This document shows, piece by piece, positions 27,455 through 37,313 of a DNA stretch of 64,000 nt. Each line of letters opens with the position of its first letter. Position 1 is the stretch's first letter. The stretch spans positions 124,001 through 188,000 of the forward strand of contig NZ_BAVZ01000009.1 of assembly GCF_000576305.1 (NCBI RefSeq), read 5' to 3'. Position numbers and translations under genes: made by a program. This stretch comes from Paenibacillus pini JCM 16418. Its GTDB lineage: Bacteria > Bacillota > Bacilli > Paenibacillales > Paenibacillaceae. The notes under the pieces were generated by a model. The model was not told the origin of the DNA. It ran no database searches and worked only from the letters and a program-made list of their open reading frames with translations.

Positions 27455-28126
27455 ATGTTTAAGAATGTCTACAACTGGATTGATGAACGTCTTGATGTCA
27501 CGCCGATATGGAGAGACGTTGCTGACCATGAAGTCCCGGAACATGTTAACCCGGCGCATCACTTTTCTGCGTTTGTATACTGTTTCGGCGGATTGACGTT
27601 TTTTATCACAGTCATCCAAATTCTGTCGGGAATGTTCCTGACAATGTATTATGTACCAGACATCATTAACGCATATGCAAGTGTAGAGTATTTGCAAACG
27701 CAAATTGCGTTTGGTCAGATTGTTCGCGGTATGCATCACTGGGGAGCCAGCTTGGTTATTGTAATGATGTTCCTACATACGATGCGTGTGTTCTTCACAG
27801 GGTCTTACAAAGCTCCTCGTGAAATGAACTGGGTTGTCGGTATGTTGTTGTTCTTCGTTATGTTGGGCTTAGGTCTGACAGGCTATTTGCTTCCTTGGGA
27901 CAACAAAGCTTACTTTGCAACAAAAGTTACATTGGAAATTGCAAACTCTGTTCCGGTATTGGGACCCATCATTAAAGAGTTCCTGCAAGGCGGTACAATT
28001 GTAGGTGCGGAAACGCTTACTCGTTTCTTTGCACTTCACGTCTTTTTCCTCCCGGCCGTATTGCTTGTTCTGATGGTTGGACACTTTATCATGATCCGCA
28101 GACAAGGAATTTCCGGACCACTATAA
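27455..28126 (+). CDS. qcrB: Menaquinol-cytochrome c reductase cytochrome b subunit
   Basis: A 223-residue cytochrome b6-type protein with four membrane spans. Haem-binding histidine pairs are in GMHHWGASLVIVMMFLHTMRVF and RFFALHVFFLPAVLLVLMVGHF, and GYLLPWDNKAY is the quinol-site region. Length fits the Bacillus split cytochrome b. ATG 27455 is behind AGGAGGCG. Confidence 0.96.
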   Translation: MFKNVYNWIDERLDVTPIWRDVADHEVPEHVNPAHHFSAFVYCFGGLTFFITVIQILSGMFLTMYYVPDIINAYASVEYLQTQIAFGQIVRGMHHWGASLVIVMMFLHTMRVFFTGSYKAPREMNWVVGMLLFFVMLGLGLTGYLLPWDNKAYFATKVTLEIANSVPVLGPIIKEFLQGGTIVGAETLTRFFALHVFFLPAVLLVLMVGHFIMIRRQGISGPL

Positions 28127-28145
28127 TAAGAAGGGAGGAATATCG

Positions 28146-29021
28146 ATGGCACACGGGAATAATTCAAAAGAAAAAGTAGTATTTGTAGGCGATTCACGTG
28201 TACGTAAAGGAAACGGTTTCATTACACCGCCAGACTATACGTCATATCCAGGTAAATCGGAAGCGTTTATCCCTAACTTTTTGTTGAAAGAATGGATGGT
28301 TGGCGTTGTTGTTCTGGTCGGATTTTTGGCACTTACCATTGCCGAGCCAGCTCCGCTTGGTTTCCCTGCGAATCCGAGTGCGTCTGTTATTCCAATGCCT
28401 GACTGGTACTTCTTGTTCCTGTATCAATATTTGAAACTTCCATATGCATCAGGTAGTTATATTGTACTCGGAACACTAGGTGTGAGTGGTGTAGCCTTCG
28501 GATCTCTACTATTGGCACCTTTCCTGGATACAGGAAGTGAGCGCCGTTTCTACCGTAGACCGATTGCATCATCATTAATGATTCTGTCTTTGATTGCTAC
28601 GATTTACTTAACAAATAGCGCATGGACACATTATAAGGCTGAGATGGCTGAAACAGGCCAAATCTCTGAAGATATTCAACGTGAAGAGAAAGCTGCTGAG
28701 AACAAAGCTAAAGGTCTTCCGACCTCAAGTGCCACAAAGACAAAAGAAATTGCGATTGTGGACAAGGAAGATCCAGCAATGGAATCCTTTAAGAAAGCAG
28801 GATGTATTTCATGTCATGCTGCTGATATGAAGGGTGCTGGCGGACCGTCCCTACGTGGTGTAGGCGACAAACATGATAAAGCAGCCATTGCTAAGATCAT
28901 TAAAGAAGGCTATGAAGGTAAAATGCCTCCCCAATATGACAATGCCATTGCGGCTGGTCTAACGGATAAGGACATTGATCATCTGGCTGAGTGGCTTAGT
29001 AAGCAAAAAGCTGAAAAATAA
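28146..29021 (+). CDS. qcrC: Menaquinol-cytochrome c reductase cytochrome b/c subunit
   Basis: A 291-residue fusion typical of Bacillales: the N-terminal part corresponds to subunit IV of b6f with three spans and the motif PMPDWYFLFLYQYL. The C-terminal domain is a class I cytochrome c with the haem motif CISCH near residue 219 and the distal Met in GKMPPQY. ATG 28146 follows AAGGGAGG. It ends the operon with a clear terminator. Confidence 0.95.
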   Translation: MAHGNNSKEKVVFVGDSRVRKGNGFITPPDYTSYPGKSEAFIPNFLLKEWMVGVVVLVGFLALTIAEPAPLGFPANPSASVIPMPDWYFLFLYQYLKLPYASGSYIVLGTLGVSGVAFGSLLLAPFLDTGSERRFYRRPIASSLMILSLIATIYLTNSAWTHYKAEMAETGQISEDIQREEKAAENKAKGLPTSSATKTKEIAIVDKEDPAMESFKKAGCISCHAADMKGAGGPSLRGVGDKHDKAAIAKIIKEGYEGKMPPQYDNAIAAGLTDKDIDHLAEWLSKQKAEK

Positions 29022-29036
29022 TGGATCTTCACACAC

Positions 29037-29068
29037 AACCTGATCGTAACTTGCGATCAGGTTTTTTT
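29037..29068 (+). terminator. Terminator after qcrC
   Basis: Perfect 10-bp stem AACCTGATCG / CGATCAGGTT with loop TAACTTG and a T-run. Confidence 0.93.
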
Positions 29069-29097
29069 AAATGAAATCATTGAACAGGGGGATCAAG

Positions 29098-29724
29098 GTG
29101 TCTATATCCTATTTATGGAGCCGCTCTTTATTAATGAACCGATATTTTCTATGGCTATTGTTTGTGTGTAACCTATTGGGCACAGTTTACGGATATATTT
29201 GGTACGCACAACAGATGGTGTATACCATGGATCATAATCCGTTCTGGCAAGTTATATTTGTACCAGATAGCCCCACAGCAAGTTTATTCTTTACAATTGC
29301 AGTTTTGTTCTTGTTATACCCACCTAAGAGTCTGCTAGGTATAGGTTTCCGGCATTTAGTAGAGGCTCTAGCCGTAGTGACTTCTGTCAAATATGGCATT
29401 TGGGCGGTGAGCATTATATTTGCGAGCGTTGCCCAGGGAAGCGAAATGGTATGGCAAGATTGGATGCTTGTTGCTTCACATACAGCCATGGCTGTGGAAG
29501 CATTGATTTATGTTCGTTTCTTCAAATTCGGAGGTTCAGTGATTATTGCAGCGGCTGCCTGGACTTTTTTAAATGATACGGTTGATTATACATATGGCAT
29601 ATTTCCTTGGTTGCCCCAGCAGTTAAATGATGATGTGTCGAGTATTCAATTTTTCACGTTTGGACTCACGCTCTTTAGTGCATTGATTACATGGCTAGCG
29701 CTGAAGCAAGCTAAACGTTACTAA
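29098..29724 (+). CDS. ypjA: YpjA-like DUF1405 membrane protein
   Basis: A 208-residue membrane protein with six or so hydrophobic spans, matching the DUF1405 family by pattern: MDHNPFWQVIFVPDSPTASLFF and TVDYTYGIFPWLP. In B. subtilis ypjA also follows qcrC. The start is GTG 29098 behind AGGGGGATCAAG; an in-frame ATG at 29071 lies next to the qcrC terminator and has no ribosome site. The function is unknown. Confidence 0.85.
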   Translation: MSISYLWSRSLLMNRYFLWLLFVCNLLGTVYGYIWYAQQMVYTMDHNPFWQVIFVPDSPTASLFFTIAVLFLLYPPKSLLGIGFRHLVEALAVVTSVKYGIWAVSIIFASVAQGSEMVWQDWMLVASHTAMAVEALIYVRFFKFGGSVIIAAAAWTFLNDTVDYTYGIFPWLPQQLNDDVSSIQFFTFGLTLFSALITWLALKQAKRY

Positions 29725-29743
29725 GATAAAACGATGTTCTATA

Positions 29744-29783
29744 GACATCCCTTCTACCATACATTTACGGTAGGAGGGATGTC
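29744..29783 (+). promoter_or_regulatory. Long hairpin that buries the ypjB ribosome-binding site
   Basis: GACATCCCTTCTACC (29744-29758) pairs with GGTAGGAGGGATGTC (29769-29783): 15 bp with one G-T wobble and a 10-base loop. The right arm includes the ypjB Shine-Dalgarno GGAGGG (29773-29778), two bases before the ATG. When folded, translation should be blocked. No T-run follows, so a terminator role is less likely. Confidence 0.6.
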
Positions 29784-29785
29784 CT

Positions 29786-30664
29786 ATGTTACGAATTAAA
29801 TTAACCTGGCAGTGGGCGATGGTGTTGTTAATCCTGCTCGGGAGCCTATATTATGGTTCATCATCTGCATGGGCATATCAAGCAGATGATGAACCATTAC
29901 AGATGAATCCTGTAGGTAGTCCTCTAGTACAAGCGGAGCGACTTGATACGGCATCGGAAACGTTGTATCAGCATGTGCTCGAAGGAAATATAAATCTTGT
30001 TCAACAAGATATTCGCGAAGTGGCACAGATTTTTGAGTCATCTTCTCTTCAGGGCCTAACGACTGTAGAGGGAATTCATGCGATTGCGGAGAGTATTGTT
30101 GAGATGAAAGAAGCGACGGTCCAGGCTCGTATCCAAGAAGAGCAGTGGTTAACGGCATCGGCTAAACTTCGGATGGCAGCAGATAGTTTAAGTCACCCAC
30201 GGCAACCCGTTTGGCTCCAATATTATAAGGTTATTCGTGAGGACTTGAACAATATGAATGTTGCAGTCGTTGCAAAGGATAAACAGGGGCTTAAAAATGG
30301 ATATGAAAGTCTTCGTCGTCATTATGAAGTGATTAGACCCGCAGTTATTATTCAACGTAAAAATGGAGAAATCGCCATTATTGATTCATGGGTTTCATAT
30401 GCGGGTGGAATTATTTCCTCTACTTCAACGGCTTCAATGGATATGAGTGGACTTATTTCACAAGGGGAAGAACAATTCAACGGATTATTCGGCAAAAAGA
30501 AGGATGAGCCTGCTTTAGCATCATTGGATTCGGTCAATACGCCTTGGCCATGGGTGGTCTGGTCTGGATCTTTCATTCTGATCATTCTCGCTTATGCAGG
30601 GTACAGGAAATATAGAGGAGAGCAAAACACGTTTCAAAGCGTTGAACCTAAGCCTAAATTTTGA
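29786..30664 (+). CDS. ypjB: Sporulation protein YpjB
   Basis: A 292-residue protein with an N-terminal signal-like hydrophobic segment (residues about 10-28) and a C-terminal membrane span (WVVWSGSFILIILAYAGY), so the central helical domain should lie outside the cytoplasm. The neighbourhood after qcr and ypjA and the overall layout match B. subtilis YpjB. The mechanism is unknown. The ribosome site is inside a strong hairpin (29744-29783). Confidence 0.78.
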   Translation: MLRIKLTWQWAMVLLILLGSLYYGSSSAWAYQADDEPLQMNPVGSPLVQAERLDTASETLYQHVLEGNINLVQQDIREVAQIFESSSLQGLTTVEGIHAIAESIVEMKEATVQARIQEEQWLTASAKLRMAADSLSHPRQPVWLQYYKVIREDLNNMNVAVVAKDKQGLKNGYESLRRHYEVIRPAVIIQRKNGEIAIIDSWVSYAGGIISSTSTASMDMSGLISQGEEQFNGLFGKKKDEPALASLDSVNTPWPWVVWSGSFILIILAYAGYRKYRGEQNTFQSVEPKPKF

Positions 30665-30680
30665 GGCATTTTATCAGTAA

Positions 30681-30719
30681 AAAAGCACGCCAGCATCATC
30701 TGGCGTGCTTTTGTTTTTT
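30681..30719 (+). terminator. Bidirectional terminator between ypjB and ypjC
   Basis: Perfect 13-bp stem AAAAGCACGCCAG / CTGGCGTGCTTTT with loop CATCAT, A-run before and T-run after; serves both convergent genes. Confidence 0.93.
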
Positions 30720-30734
30720 TAATTATATAAGCAT

Positions 30735-31604
30735 TTACTCTTCACGAAATCCTTCACCATGCACATCATGCACATCGTTAATTATGACAAAGGCTCTAGG
30801 ATCGACAGATTTGACGATTTCGTTCAAACGTCGGATTTCTTGACGTGCTACAACACAGTAAGCCATGTGTTTGGCCTGCTTAGAATAAGCTCCAATAGCA
30901 GGGATTAGAGTAACGCCACGTTCCATCTCGATTGTGATTTGATCAGCAATTTCAGGAGCATGGTCGCTGATAATGGTAAATGCCTTGGCAGCATATGCAC
31001 CTTCTTGAATGAAATCAATAACTTTGGACGAAATAAAGACGGCTACCAGCGTATATAGGATTTTTTCCCTCGGTATAAAGAAAAGGGATGCGACGATAAT
31101 GATGATATCAATAGCTAGAATAACCTGTCCCATACTAAAGCCAAATTTACGGTTGAAAATGCGTGCCACGATATCAGAACCGCCTGTCGTTCCGCCGAAA
31201 CGGAATACTATGCCCAAACCCGCACCAAGCGTAACTCCGGCGTACAAGGATGCTAAAATGAAATCCCTTTCGGTTTGAAAAGGTGTAATCCATTGATACG
31301 AAATCATTTTCTCAATCAGCCAGAGGAAGAAAGTTAAAGATGCTATTCCGACTCCGGTATATACCATCTGCTTACCGCCAAGAATTTTCCATCCGATTAA
31401 AAACAGAGGAATATTCAGCAGTAGAGTGGATAATGCAGGTGGGATGCTGAAAGCGTAATTAAGGAGCACAGTAACACCCGTGACGCCGCCCTCCATCAGT
31501 TGATTGGGAATGATAAAATAAAGTAACCCAAATGCATAGATAGCTGCTCCCAGTATAATGGGGAAGACAGTTTTGAACACTTTAAAAAACCCTGATGATT
31601 TCAT
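30735..31604 (-). CDS. ypjC: YitT-family membrane protein (YpjC-like)
   Basis: A 290-residue protein with five or six N-terminal membrane spans (YitT_membrane, for example IPNQLMEGGVTGVTVLLN and FRFGGTTGGSDIVARI) and a C-terminal cytoplasmic DUF2179 domain (AKAFTIISDHAPEIADQI). In B. subtilis ypjC lies in the same neighbourhood. The transported or sensed molecule is unknown. The start is ATG at 31604 behind GTGAGG; the earlier GTG at 31616 overlaps that site. Confidence 0.85.
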   Translation of the reverse strand: MKSSGFFKVFKTVFPIILGAAIYAFGLLYFIIPNQLMEGGVTGVTVLLNYAFSIPPALSTLLLNIPLFLIGWKILGGKQMVYTGVGIASLTFFLWLIEKMISYQWITPFQTERDFILASLYAGVTLGAGLGIVFRFGGTTGGSDIVARIFNRKFGFSMGQVILAIDIIIIVASLFFIPREKILYTLVAVFISSKVIDFIQEGAYAAKAFTIISDHAPEIADQITIEMERGVTLIPAIGAYSKQAKHMAYCVVARQEIRRLNEIVKSVDPRAFVIINDVHDVHGEGFREE

Positions 31605-31786
31605 GAAATACCTCACAATAACTAAAGTAGCAAATTGCTATTTCTTCGCTCCATCCATAGTATACCTTTTTCCCTAGAGATTAAAAAATATTTGTTTTCA
31701 ATAACGCTTTACGATAACATATGAAGTAAAACATTCGTCATAACAGCTATGACGTATGAATTTAATTTGAAATTGGGTGATCTAAG

Positions 31787-32116
31787 GTGGAAAAGTCTTT
31801 GGCCGAAATGCAGCGTGAAGTAGACCTTTACATCTCCCAGTTTAAAGAAGGTTACTTCAGTCCTTTAGCGATGCTAGCTCGAATGTCAGAAGAAGTGGGA
31901 GAACTCGCTCGCGAAGTGAATCATGAATTTGGGGAGAAGCCCAAAAAGCCTTCAGAAGCTGATAATTCTATTGAGCTTGAACTAGGAGATATATTGTTTA
32001 TAACACTTTGTTTTGCCAATTCACTGAATATTGATCTGACGAAGGCTCATGATCAAGTGATGCATAAATTTAATACACGTGATAAAGATCGCTGGACGAA
32101 ATTGAACACCGATTAG
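31787..32116 (+). CDS. ypjD: Nucleotide pyrophosphohydrolase, MazG-like (YpjD)
   Basis: A 109-residue single-domain MazG-type all-alpha pyrophosphohydrolase. The metal-binding EXXE...EXXD pattern is visible in RMSEEVGELAREVNHEFG and IELELGDILFITLCFAN. These enzymes hydrolyse noncanonical or surplus NTPs. GTG 31787 follows GGGTGATCTAAG. B. subtilis ypjD is likewise just upstream of dapB. Confidence 0.88.
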   Translation: MEKSLAEMQREVDLYISQFKEGYFSPLAMLARMSEEVGELAREVNHEFGEKPKKPSEADNSIELELGDILFITLCFANSLNIDLTKAHDQVMHKFNTRDKDRWTKLNTD

Positions 32117-32168
32117 GCCATTCATACATATGCTGTACCAAAACCCGAGGAGTATGGGGGGATGGTAC

Positions 32169-32705
32169 ATGAAAAAAGAACCTTTGGTTCAACAGGCTTA
32201 TCACTGTATTTTACAAAATGACTTCGAAGGGGCACTGCACTGGTTTGAAGCAGCTGTAGCGGAGAATCCGGAAGATGCGGATATTCATTATCGCTGTTCC
32301 GTCACATATGCACGTAGTAACCGGTTGGAGCAGGCCATGCAGCATGCATTACAAGCTTCTACCCTTGCTCCTGAGAAACCGGAGTATAGGTTGTACTATA
32401 ACCATTTAAGAGCCATGCGTCTCGTTCAAGATGCCCGAAGAATCATTGATACACTTACTGCTGCACCTGCGAGTGAGTTATACCGGGCAGTATCTATTCT
32501 TAAAGAGGCTAACCAGCTTGACCCTCTTTATGGGGATGCATATATATGGCTTGCTTTGGCTTACAGCCAATTAAATGAACATGCACGTGCCTTTTCAACC
32601 TTAAAAGAAGTGATCGCTCTGCAGCCTAATGATCATGCTTTGCAGGAAACATTCGAACAACTCAAAATTAGACTAAATACGTATTTGCATGACTCATCAG
32701 ACTAG
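32169..32705 (+). CDS. Tetratricopeptide-repeat protein
   Basis: A 178-residue protein with about three TPR-type helix pairs, for example DFEGALHWFEAAVAENPEDAD, RLEQAMQHALQASTLAPEK and HARAFSTLKEVIALQPND. It is a likely protein-interaction scaffold with no catalytic motif. The start is ATG 32169 behind GGGGG; an earlier in-frame start at 32130 has no ribosome site. It ends 24 bp before dapB. Confidence 0.8.
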   Translation: MKKEPLVQQAYHCILQNDFEGALHWFEAAVAENPEDADIHYRCSVTYARSNRLEQAMQHALQASTLAPEKPEYRLYYNHLRAMRLVQDARRIIDTLTAAPASELYRAVSILKEANQLDPLYGDAYIWLALAYSQLNEHARAFSTLKEVIALQPNDHALQETFEQLKIRLNTYLHDSSD

Positions 32706-32729
32706 TTGAAGGAAGCGAGGGACTGCATA

Positions 32730-33533
32730 ATGACAGAACCAATTAAAGTGGCTGTGGCGGGAGCCGGAGGCCGTATGGGTAAGGAAGTAATAAAGCTTGT
32801 ATTAGAAGACGAAAGCTTAGAACTAGTTGCTGCGATCGGTCGCTCAGACGAAGGGACCGATGCAGCTGATCTTGTTAATTTGCCATCCTCAGGTATAACG
32901 GTTGTGACGGATCTAGAACTAGCTTTGGTTGAATCGAAGCCAGATGTATTGGTTGATTTTACTACGCCTAAATTTGCTTATTCCAATACAGCATTAGCTA
33001 TTTCACTTGGAGTTCGTCCGGTCGTAGGAACGACTGGATTTACAACAGAGCAAATAGAAGATCTGGACAAGCAGTGTAAGGCAAAAGGGATTGGTGGATT
33101 AATTGCTCCGAATTTCTCCATTGGCGCTATTCTGATGATGAAGTTTGCTGCTCAGGCTGCTAAGTATTTTCCTCATCTTGAAATCATGGAGTTTCATGGG
33201 GATCAGAAGCTGGATGCCCCGTCTGGAACAGCTATTAAGACAGCGGAAATGATCGCTCAGAACCGAGAAGAAATTCGTCAAGGTAACCCGAAGGAAGAGG
33301 AAACGATTGATGGTGCACGCGGTGGTTATTATAATGGCTTCCGTATTCATAGCGTTCGTTTACCAGGGGTGTTTGCTCAGCAAGAGGTCATGTTTGGAGG
33401 TTTTGGTCAAACGCTGAAAATCCGTCATGATTCATATGAACGCGCAGGGTATATGCCTGGTGTGAAACTTGGAATTGAGAAAGTTATGCAATACGCAGGA
33501 ATGATTTATGGTTTTGACCATTTTATTGAATAA
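32730..33533 (+). CDS. dapB: 4-hydroxy-tetrahydrodipicolinate reductase
   Basis: A 267-residue NAD(P)H-dependent reductase of the lysine and dipicolinate pathway. [13 protein letters not shown] is the nucleotide loop, VGTTGFT and [15 protein letters not shown] are family motifs, and [20 protein letters not shown] is the substrate site. ATG 32730 is behind GAGGG; the in-frame start at 32706 directly abuts the TPR gene. Confidence 0.96.
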   Translation: MTEPIKVAVAGAGGRMGKEVIKLVLEDESLELVAAIGRSDEGTDAADLVNLPSSGITVVTDLELALVESKPDVLVDFTTPKFAYSNTALAISLGVRPVVGTTGFTTEQIEDLDKQCKAKGIGGLIAPNFSIGAILMMKFAAQAAKYFPHLEIMEFHGDQKLDAPSGTAIKTAEMIAQNREEIRQGNPKEEETIDGARGGYYNGFRIHSVRLPGVFAQQEVMFGGFGQTLKIRHDSYERAGYMPGVKLGIEKVMQYAGMIYGFDHFIE

Positions 33534-33577
33534 TTTACATTGACCCACATAGCCATCACAAGAGAGGTTGGAGAAAT

Positions 33578-34000
33578 ATGTTGAAAATTGCATTTATCGC
33601 ACATGATCGTAAAAAAGATGAGATGGTCAATTTTGTAACAGCTTATGAACATGTATTCGAAGGTCATAAATTGTATTCAACAGGCACAACGGGACAACGG
33701 ATTATGGAAGGTACAGCTCTGAGAATCCATCGTTTCATGTCCGGACCTCTGGGCGGAGATCAACAAATCGGCGCACTAGTGGCGCAGAATGAAATGGATT
33801 TAATCATTTTCCTCCGCGACCCTCTAATGGCACAACCGCATGAACCAGATATTAATGCCTTACTTCGTCTATGTGATGTTCAGGGAATTCCACTTGCTAC
33901 AAATATTGCAACAGCTGAAATTTTGGTGAAGGCGCTAGAACGCGGTGATTTCGCTTGGCGTGAGCTTGTCCATAAGTACAAGCCAGGTGAAGAAGTGTGA
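33578..34000 (+). CDS. mgsA: Methylglyoxal synthase
   Basis: A 140-residue enzyme converting dihydroxyacetone phosphate to methylglyoxal and phosphate, an overflow route of glycolysis. [40 protein letters not shown] and the Asp-containing [14 protein letters not shown] are diagnostic. ATG 33578 follows GAGAGG. It overlaps bshB1 by four bases, as in B. subtilis. Confidence 0.96.
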   Translation: MLKIAFIAHDRKKDEMVNFVTAYEHVFEGHKLYSTGTTGQRIMEGTALRIHRFMSGPLGGDQQIGALVAQNEMDLIIFLRDPLMAQPHEPDINALLRLCDVQGIPLATNIATAEILVKALERGDFAWRELVHKYKPGEEV

Positions 34001-34710
34001 GTGGTCAGTTAGATATCCTCGTCTTCGGAGCTCATGCAGATGATGCAGAGATCGGAATGGCGGGAACGATCCTTAAACATGTAGAGGCAGGGTATCGTGT
34101 TGGGATATGCGACTTAACCTTTGCAGAGATGTCCTCTAATGGCACTGTTGAAAGACGTCAAGAAGAAGCACGCGCGGCAGCAGATGTGTTAGGTCTGACG
34201 ATGCGCAGTAACTTAGGCCTAACGGATCGTGGATTATTTATTACATCAGAACATATCGAAGCGATTACAACTGAGATTCGACTACATGCACCGAAAATCG
34301 TGTTTGCTCCTTTCTGGGAGGACAGGCACCCCGATCATGTTGCTTGCAGCAAGCTTGTGGAAGAGGCTGTATTCAATGCGAAGCTTCGCCGTTACATGCC
34401 AGAGTTGCCTCCGGTTCAGGTGGATCAGCTTTATTTTTATTACATTAATGATATGGGTAAAGCGGATTTGATAGTTGATGTGACTGAACAATATAGCCGT
34501 AAGGAAGAATCCCTACTCTGCTATCGTTCACAGTTCGAAACTTCACTTCAAGAAGATGCTGTGTCGACTCCTTTAAATCAAGGGTACATTGAACGTGTAC
34601 GTTCACGGGATCGACTAACGGGCCAACGCAGACTCGTCACGTTTGCAGAAGGTTTTGCGGTTAAATCACCGTATTTGCTCCATACATTTAGTACAGGTTC
34701 CACAATATAA
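33997..34710 (+). CDS. bshB1: Bacillithiol biosynthesis deacetylase BshB1
   Basis: A 237-residue zinc deacetylase of the LmbE/PIG-L family that removes the acetyl group from GlcNAc-malate in bacillithiol synthesis. [16 protein letters not shown] carries the zinc ligands (AHxDDxE), and [19 protein letters not shown] the third His region. The start is GTG 33997, overlapping the mgsA stop. It is followed by bshA, which supplies its substrate. Confidence 0.93.
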   Translation: MSGQLDILVFGAHADDAEIGMAGTILKHVEAGYRVGICDLTFAEMSSNGTVERRQEEARAAADVLGLTMRSNLGLTDRGLFITSEHIEAITTEIRLHAPKIVFAPFWEDRHPDHVACSKLVEEAVFNAKLRRYMPELPPVQVDQLYFYYINDMGKADLIVDVTEQYSRKEESLLCYRSQFETSLQEDAVSTPLNQGYIERVRSRDRLTGQRRLVTFAEGFAVKSPYLLHTFSTGSTI

Positions 34711-34820
34711 GTCAGGACGGAAATCAGGAGAAATTTCTCCTGATATTCATGTTTCTGGCTATTTGATTCTTGTGGCCAATTGGGCAAGTAGGCGAATGAT
34801 TTTATTAAGGAGGGACCAAG

Positions 34821-35982
34821 TTGAGCCAGTCACTTAAAATAGGTATTACCTGCTATCCGTCACTAGGCGGATCGGGTGTCGTTGCGACCGAACTCGGAAA
34901 GCTGCTTGCCGAGAAAGGTCATCAGGTTCATTTTATAGCACACAGTATTCCATTCCGTCTTGGTGGAACTTTTCATAAAAATATATTTTATCATGAGGTC
35001 GAGGTTAGTGATTATTACGTCTTCCGCTATCCACCCTATGATATGTCACTTGCAACAAAAATGGCTCAAGTAGCTAAGATGCAGCAATTAGACATCCTTC
35101 ATGTTCACTATGCGGTGCCACATGCAGTCTGTGCATTTTTGGCTAAGCAAATGGTTGGCGAGAAGCTGAAGGTCGTTACAACGCTTCACGGAACCGATAT
35201 TACGGTATTGGCGCAAGATGAGTCACTTAAGGACTTAATTCGTCTTGCTATTAATGAAAGTGATGCAGTAACGGCTGTTTCTAATGATTTGATTCGTGAA
35301 ACTAGAGATGTCCTGGATATTACACGTGATATTGATTTAACCTATAATTTTGTAGATAAACGGATTTATTATCCGCGAGATACATCTTCTCTACGAGATG
35401 ACTATGCAAAGCCGCATGAAAAAATATTAATGCATATATCCAATTTCCGGCCCGTAAAAAGTAGGGGATGTGGTTGACGTATTTGCAAAAGTGAATGAGA
35501 AGATGCCTTCGAAGCTATTGTTTGTTGGCGAAGGACCAGAACTTCCAAAGATACAATGTAAAATCAATGAGCTTGGACTTGAAGACAAAGTTTATTTCCT
35601 TGGTAAGCAAGATGAAATTGCCCAGGTCATTTCGTTAGCCGATGTCTTATTGCTCCCTTCTGAAAAAGAGAGTTTTGGACTTGTTGCGTTAGAAGCAATG
35701 GCATGTGGAGTACCTACAGTTGGCTCTCAAGCGGGTGGCATACCGGAACTCGTTGTCCATGGTGAAACGGGATTCCTTACTCCAATTGGAGATACATCGC
35801 AAATGGCGGAGTACGCGATCCGTTTACTTTCGGATGCAGAATTAACAGAACGTTTTCGTGAAGCATGCCTGCGTAGAGCATGTAAAGACTTCGCAGATGG
35901 TCTTATTACGAAGAAGTATGAGCAAATTTATTATCGTGTACTTGGTCGTGAAGTGCCGGAGCTAAGTCCTCTGATTGGCTAA
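34821..35982 (+). pseudogene. bshA: N-acetyl-alpha-D-glucosaminyl L-malate synthase BshA, frameshifted
   Basis: A GT-4 glycosyltransferase that makes the first bacillithiol intermediate from UDP-GlcNAc and malate. The N-terminal frame has [20 protein letters not shown] and [13 protein letters not shown]; the C-terminal one has LLFVGEGPELPKI and EKESFGLVALEAMACGVP. The frame breaks near 35456-35462 (GTAAAAAGTAGG); adding two bases (AAAAAGAGTAGG) restores [14 protein letters not shown], as in relatives, and 387 residues. Probably a sequence error. The start given at 34821 is TTG behind AAGGAGG. Confidence 0.9.
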
Positions 35983-36053
35983 GTACTTATATGCGTTGTT
36001 CCCCTTACTAGGGATAGGTAAAGTAATGGCTCTGGATGCGGGAGGTAAATGAA

Positions 36054-37313
36054 GTGGGAAGTTGGATACAGGCGGATGCCGAAATGGTTGCTGAGGGCGA
36101 ACAAGTGCTACGCATACTTCTTGATAACGGCTATGAAGCCTATTGGGTAGGTGGCTGTGTTCGTGACGCTTTAATGGGCCGTCCCGTAAATGATTTAGAT
36201 ATTACAACCTCAGCTTTACCAGAAGAGGTTATATCTTTGTTTGAGAGAACTGTCCCCACGGGCATGGAACATGGGACGGTAACCGTATTAAGGGGAAAAT
36301 TTAGTTATGAAGTAACCACCTATCGGGTCGAAGGCGCTTATGAGAATCATCGGCGTCCGGCCGAGGTGAGCTTCGTTCGCAAGTTGTCTGAGGATTTGCT
36401 AAGACGTGACTTTACGATGAATGCGATAGCTAGGTCACTTCGGGGTGAACTGGTAGATCCTTACGGTGGTGCAGTCGATATTGAACATGGAATTATACGT
36501 TGTGTAGGCGAGGCCAAACTCCGATTTCATGAAGATGCACTGCGGATGCTGAGATGCATCCGCTTTGCTGCTGTCTTTGATTATTCAATTGCATATAACA
36601 CATGGAAGGGACTGCGTAGGGAACGTAACGGCATCAGCTATATCGCTGTGGAACGGATACGTACCGAGATGGAGAAATTAATGGCAAGTTCGCATCCTGT
36701 AAAAGGACTTGCGCTTCTCGAACGAAGTGGAATGATGCAATTCGCTCGCATTCCTTTTACATACCATCCAGATCATGCGGTCATTTCTCTTCTTGATCAT
36801 GTGCCCGATAGTGAAACGGCTGTTCGCTGGGTCATACTTTTCAATGCATGCGGAATATCAGGTGCAGAAGCGGCAAGGATTCTGAAACAGTGGACCTTCT
36901 CTAATGAGAGAATTCAAGAGATCACGTCTATTCTTTATATAGATAATGAAGTTATACATTGCATGAATTCTATTTCAAATGAACAGATGAAAATCAAGTG
37001 GATTCAACTTACGATTCAATATGGAAAAGTTGCAGCAAAGCGATGGCTTTTCCTGCGCAACATACTTAATATGGGGCCTACGGAACTAACTCTTGCTGCG
37101 TCATGTTGGCTTAAGGATATGACCGTGTACAGTTTAAATGAGTTAAATATTACAGGCACTGAGGTCATCACGGTAGCTGAGCGTAAAAGTGGACCTTGGG
37201 TTGGAGATACACTCAAGCATTTGCTGTTAAAGGTGGCATCAGGCGATTTAGATAATGATCGAACAGCACTAATTGAAGAAGTGAAGCGGGTGATATCAGA
37301 TGAAAAAAGGTGA
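36054..37313 (+). CDS. cca: CCA tRNA nucleotidyltransferase
   Basis: A 419-residue class II nucleotidyltransferase that adds or repairs the 3' CCA of tRNAs. YWVGGCVRDALMGRPVNDLDITT gives the GG and DxD active site, FTMNAIARS follows, and LRCIRFAAVFDYSI, then VERIRTEMEKLM form the neck. The start is GTG 36054, eight bases after GGGAGG; the upstream ATG 36036 has no ribosome site of its own. The 3' end overlaps birA by 14 bp. Confidence 0.93.
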   Translation: MGSWIQADAEMVAEGEQVLRILLDNGYEAYWVGGCVRDALMGRPVNDLDITTSALPEEVISLFERTVPTGMEHGTVTVLRGKFSYEVTTYRVEGAYENHRRPAEVSFVRKLSEDLLRRDFTMNAIARSLRGELVDPYGGAVDIEHGIIRCVGEAKLRFHEDALRMLRCIRFAAVFDYSIAYNTWKGLRRERNGISYIAVERIRTEMEKLMASSHPVKGLALLERSGMMQFARIPFTYHPDHAVISLLDHVPDSETAVRWVILFNACGISGAEAARILKQWTFSNERIQEITSILYIDNEVIHCMNSISNEQMKIKWIQLTIQYGKVAAKRWLFLRNILNMGPTELTLAASCWLKDMTVYSLNELNITGTEVITVAERKSGPWVGDTLKHLLLKVASGDLDNDRTALIEEVKRVISDEKR

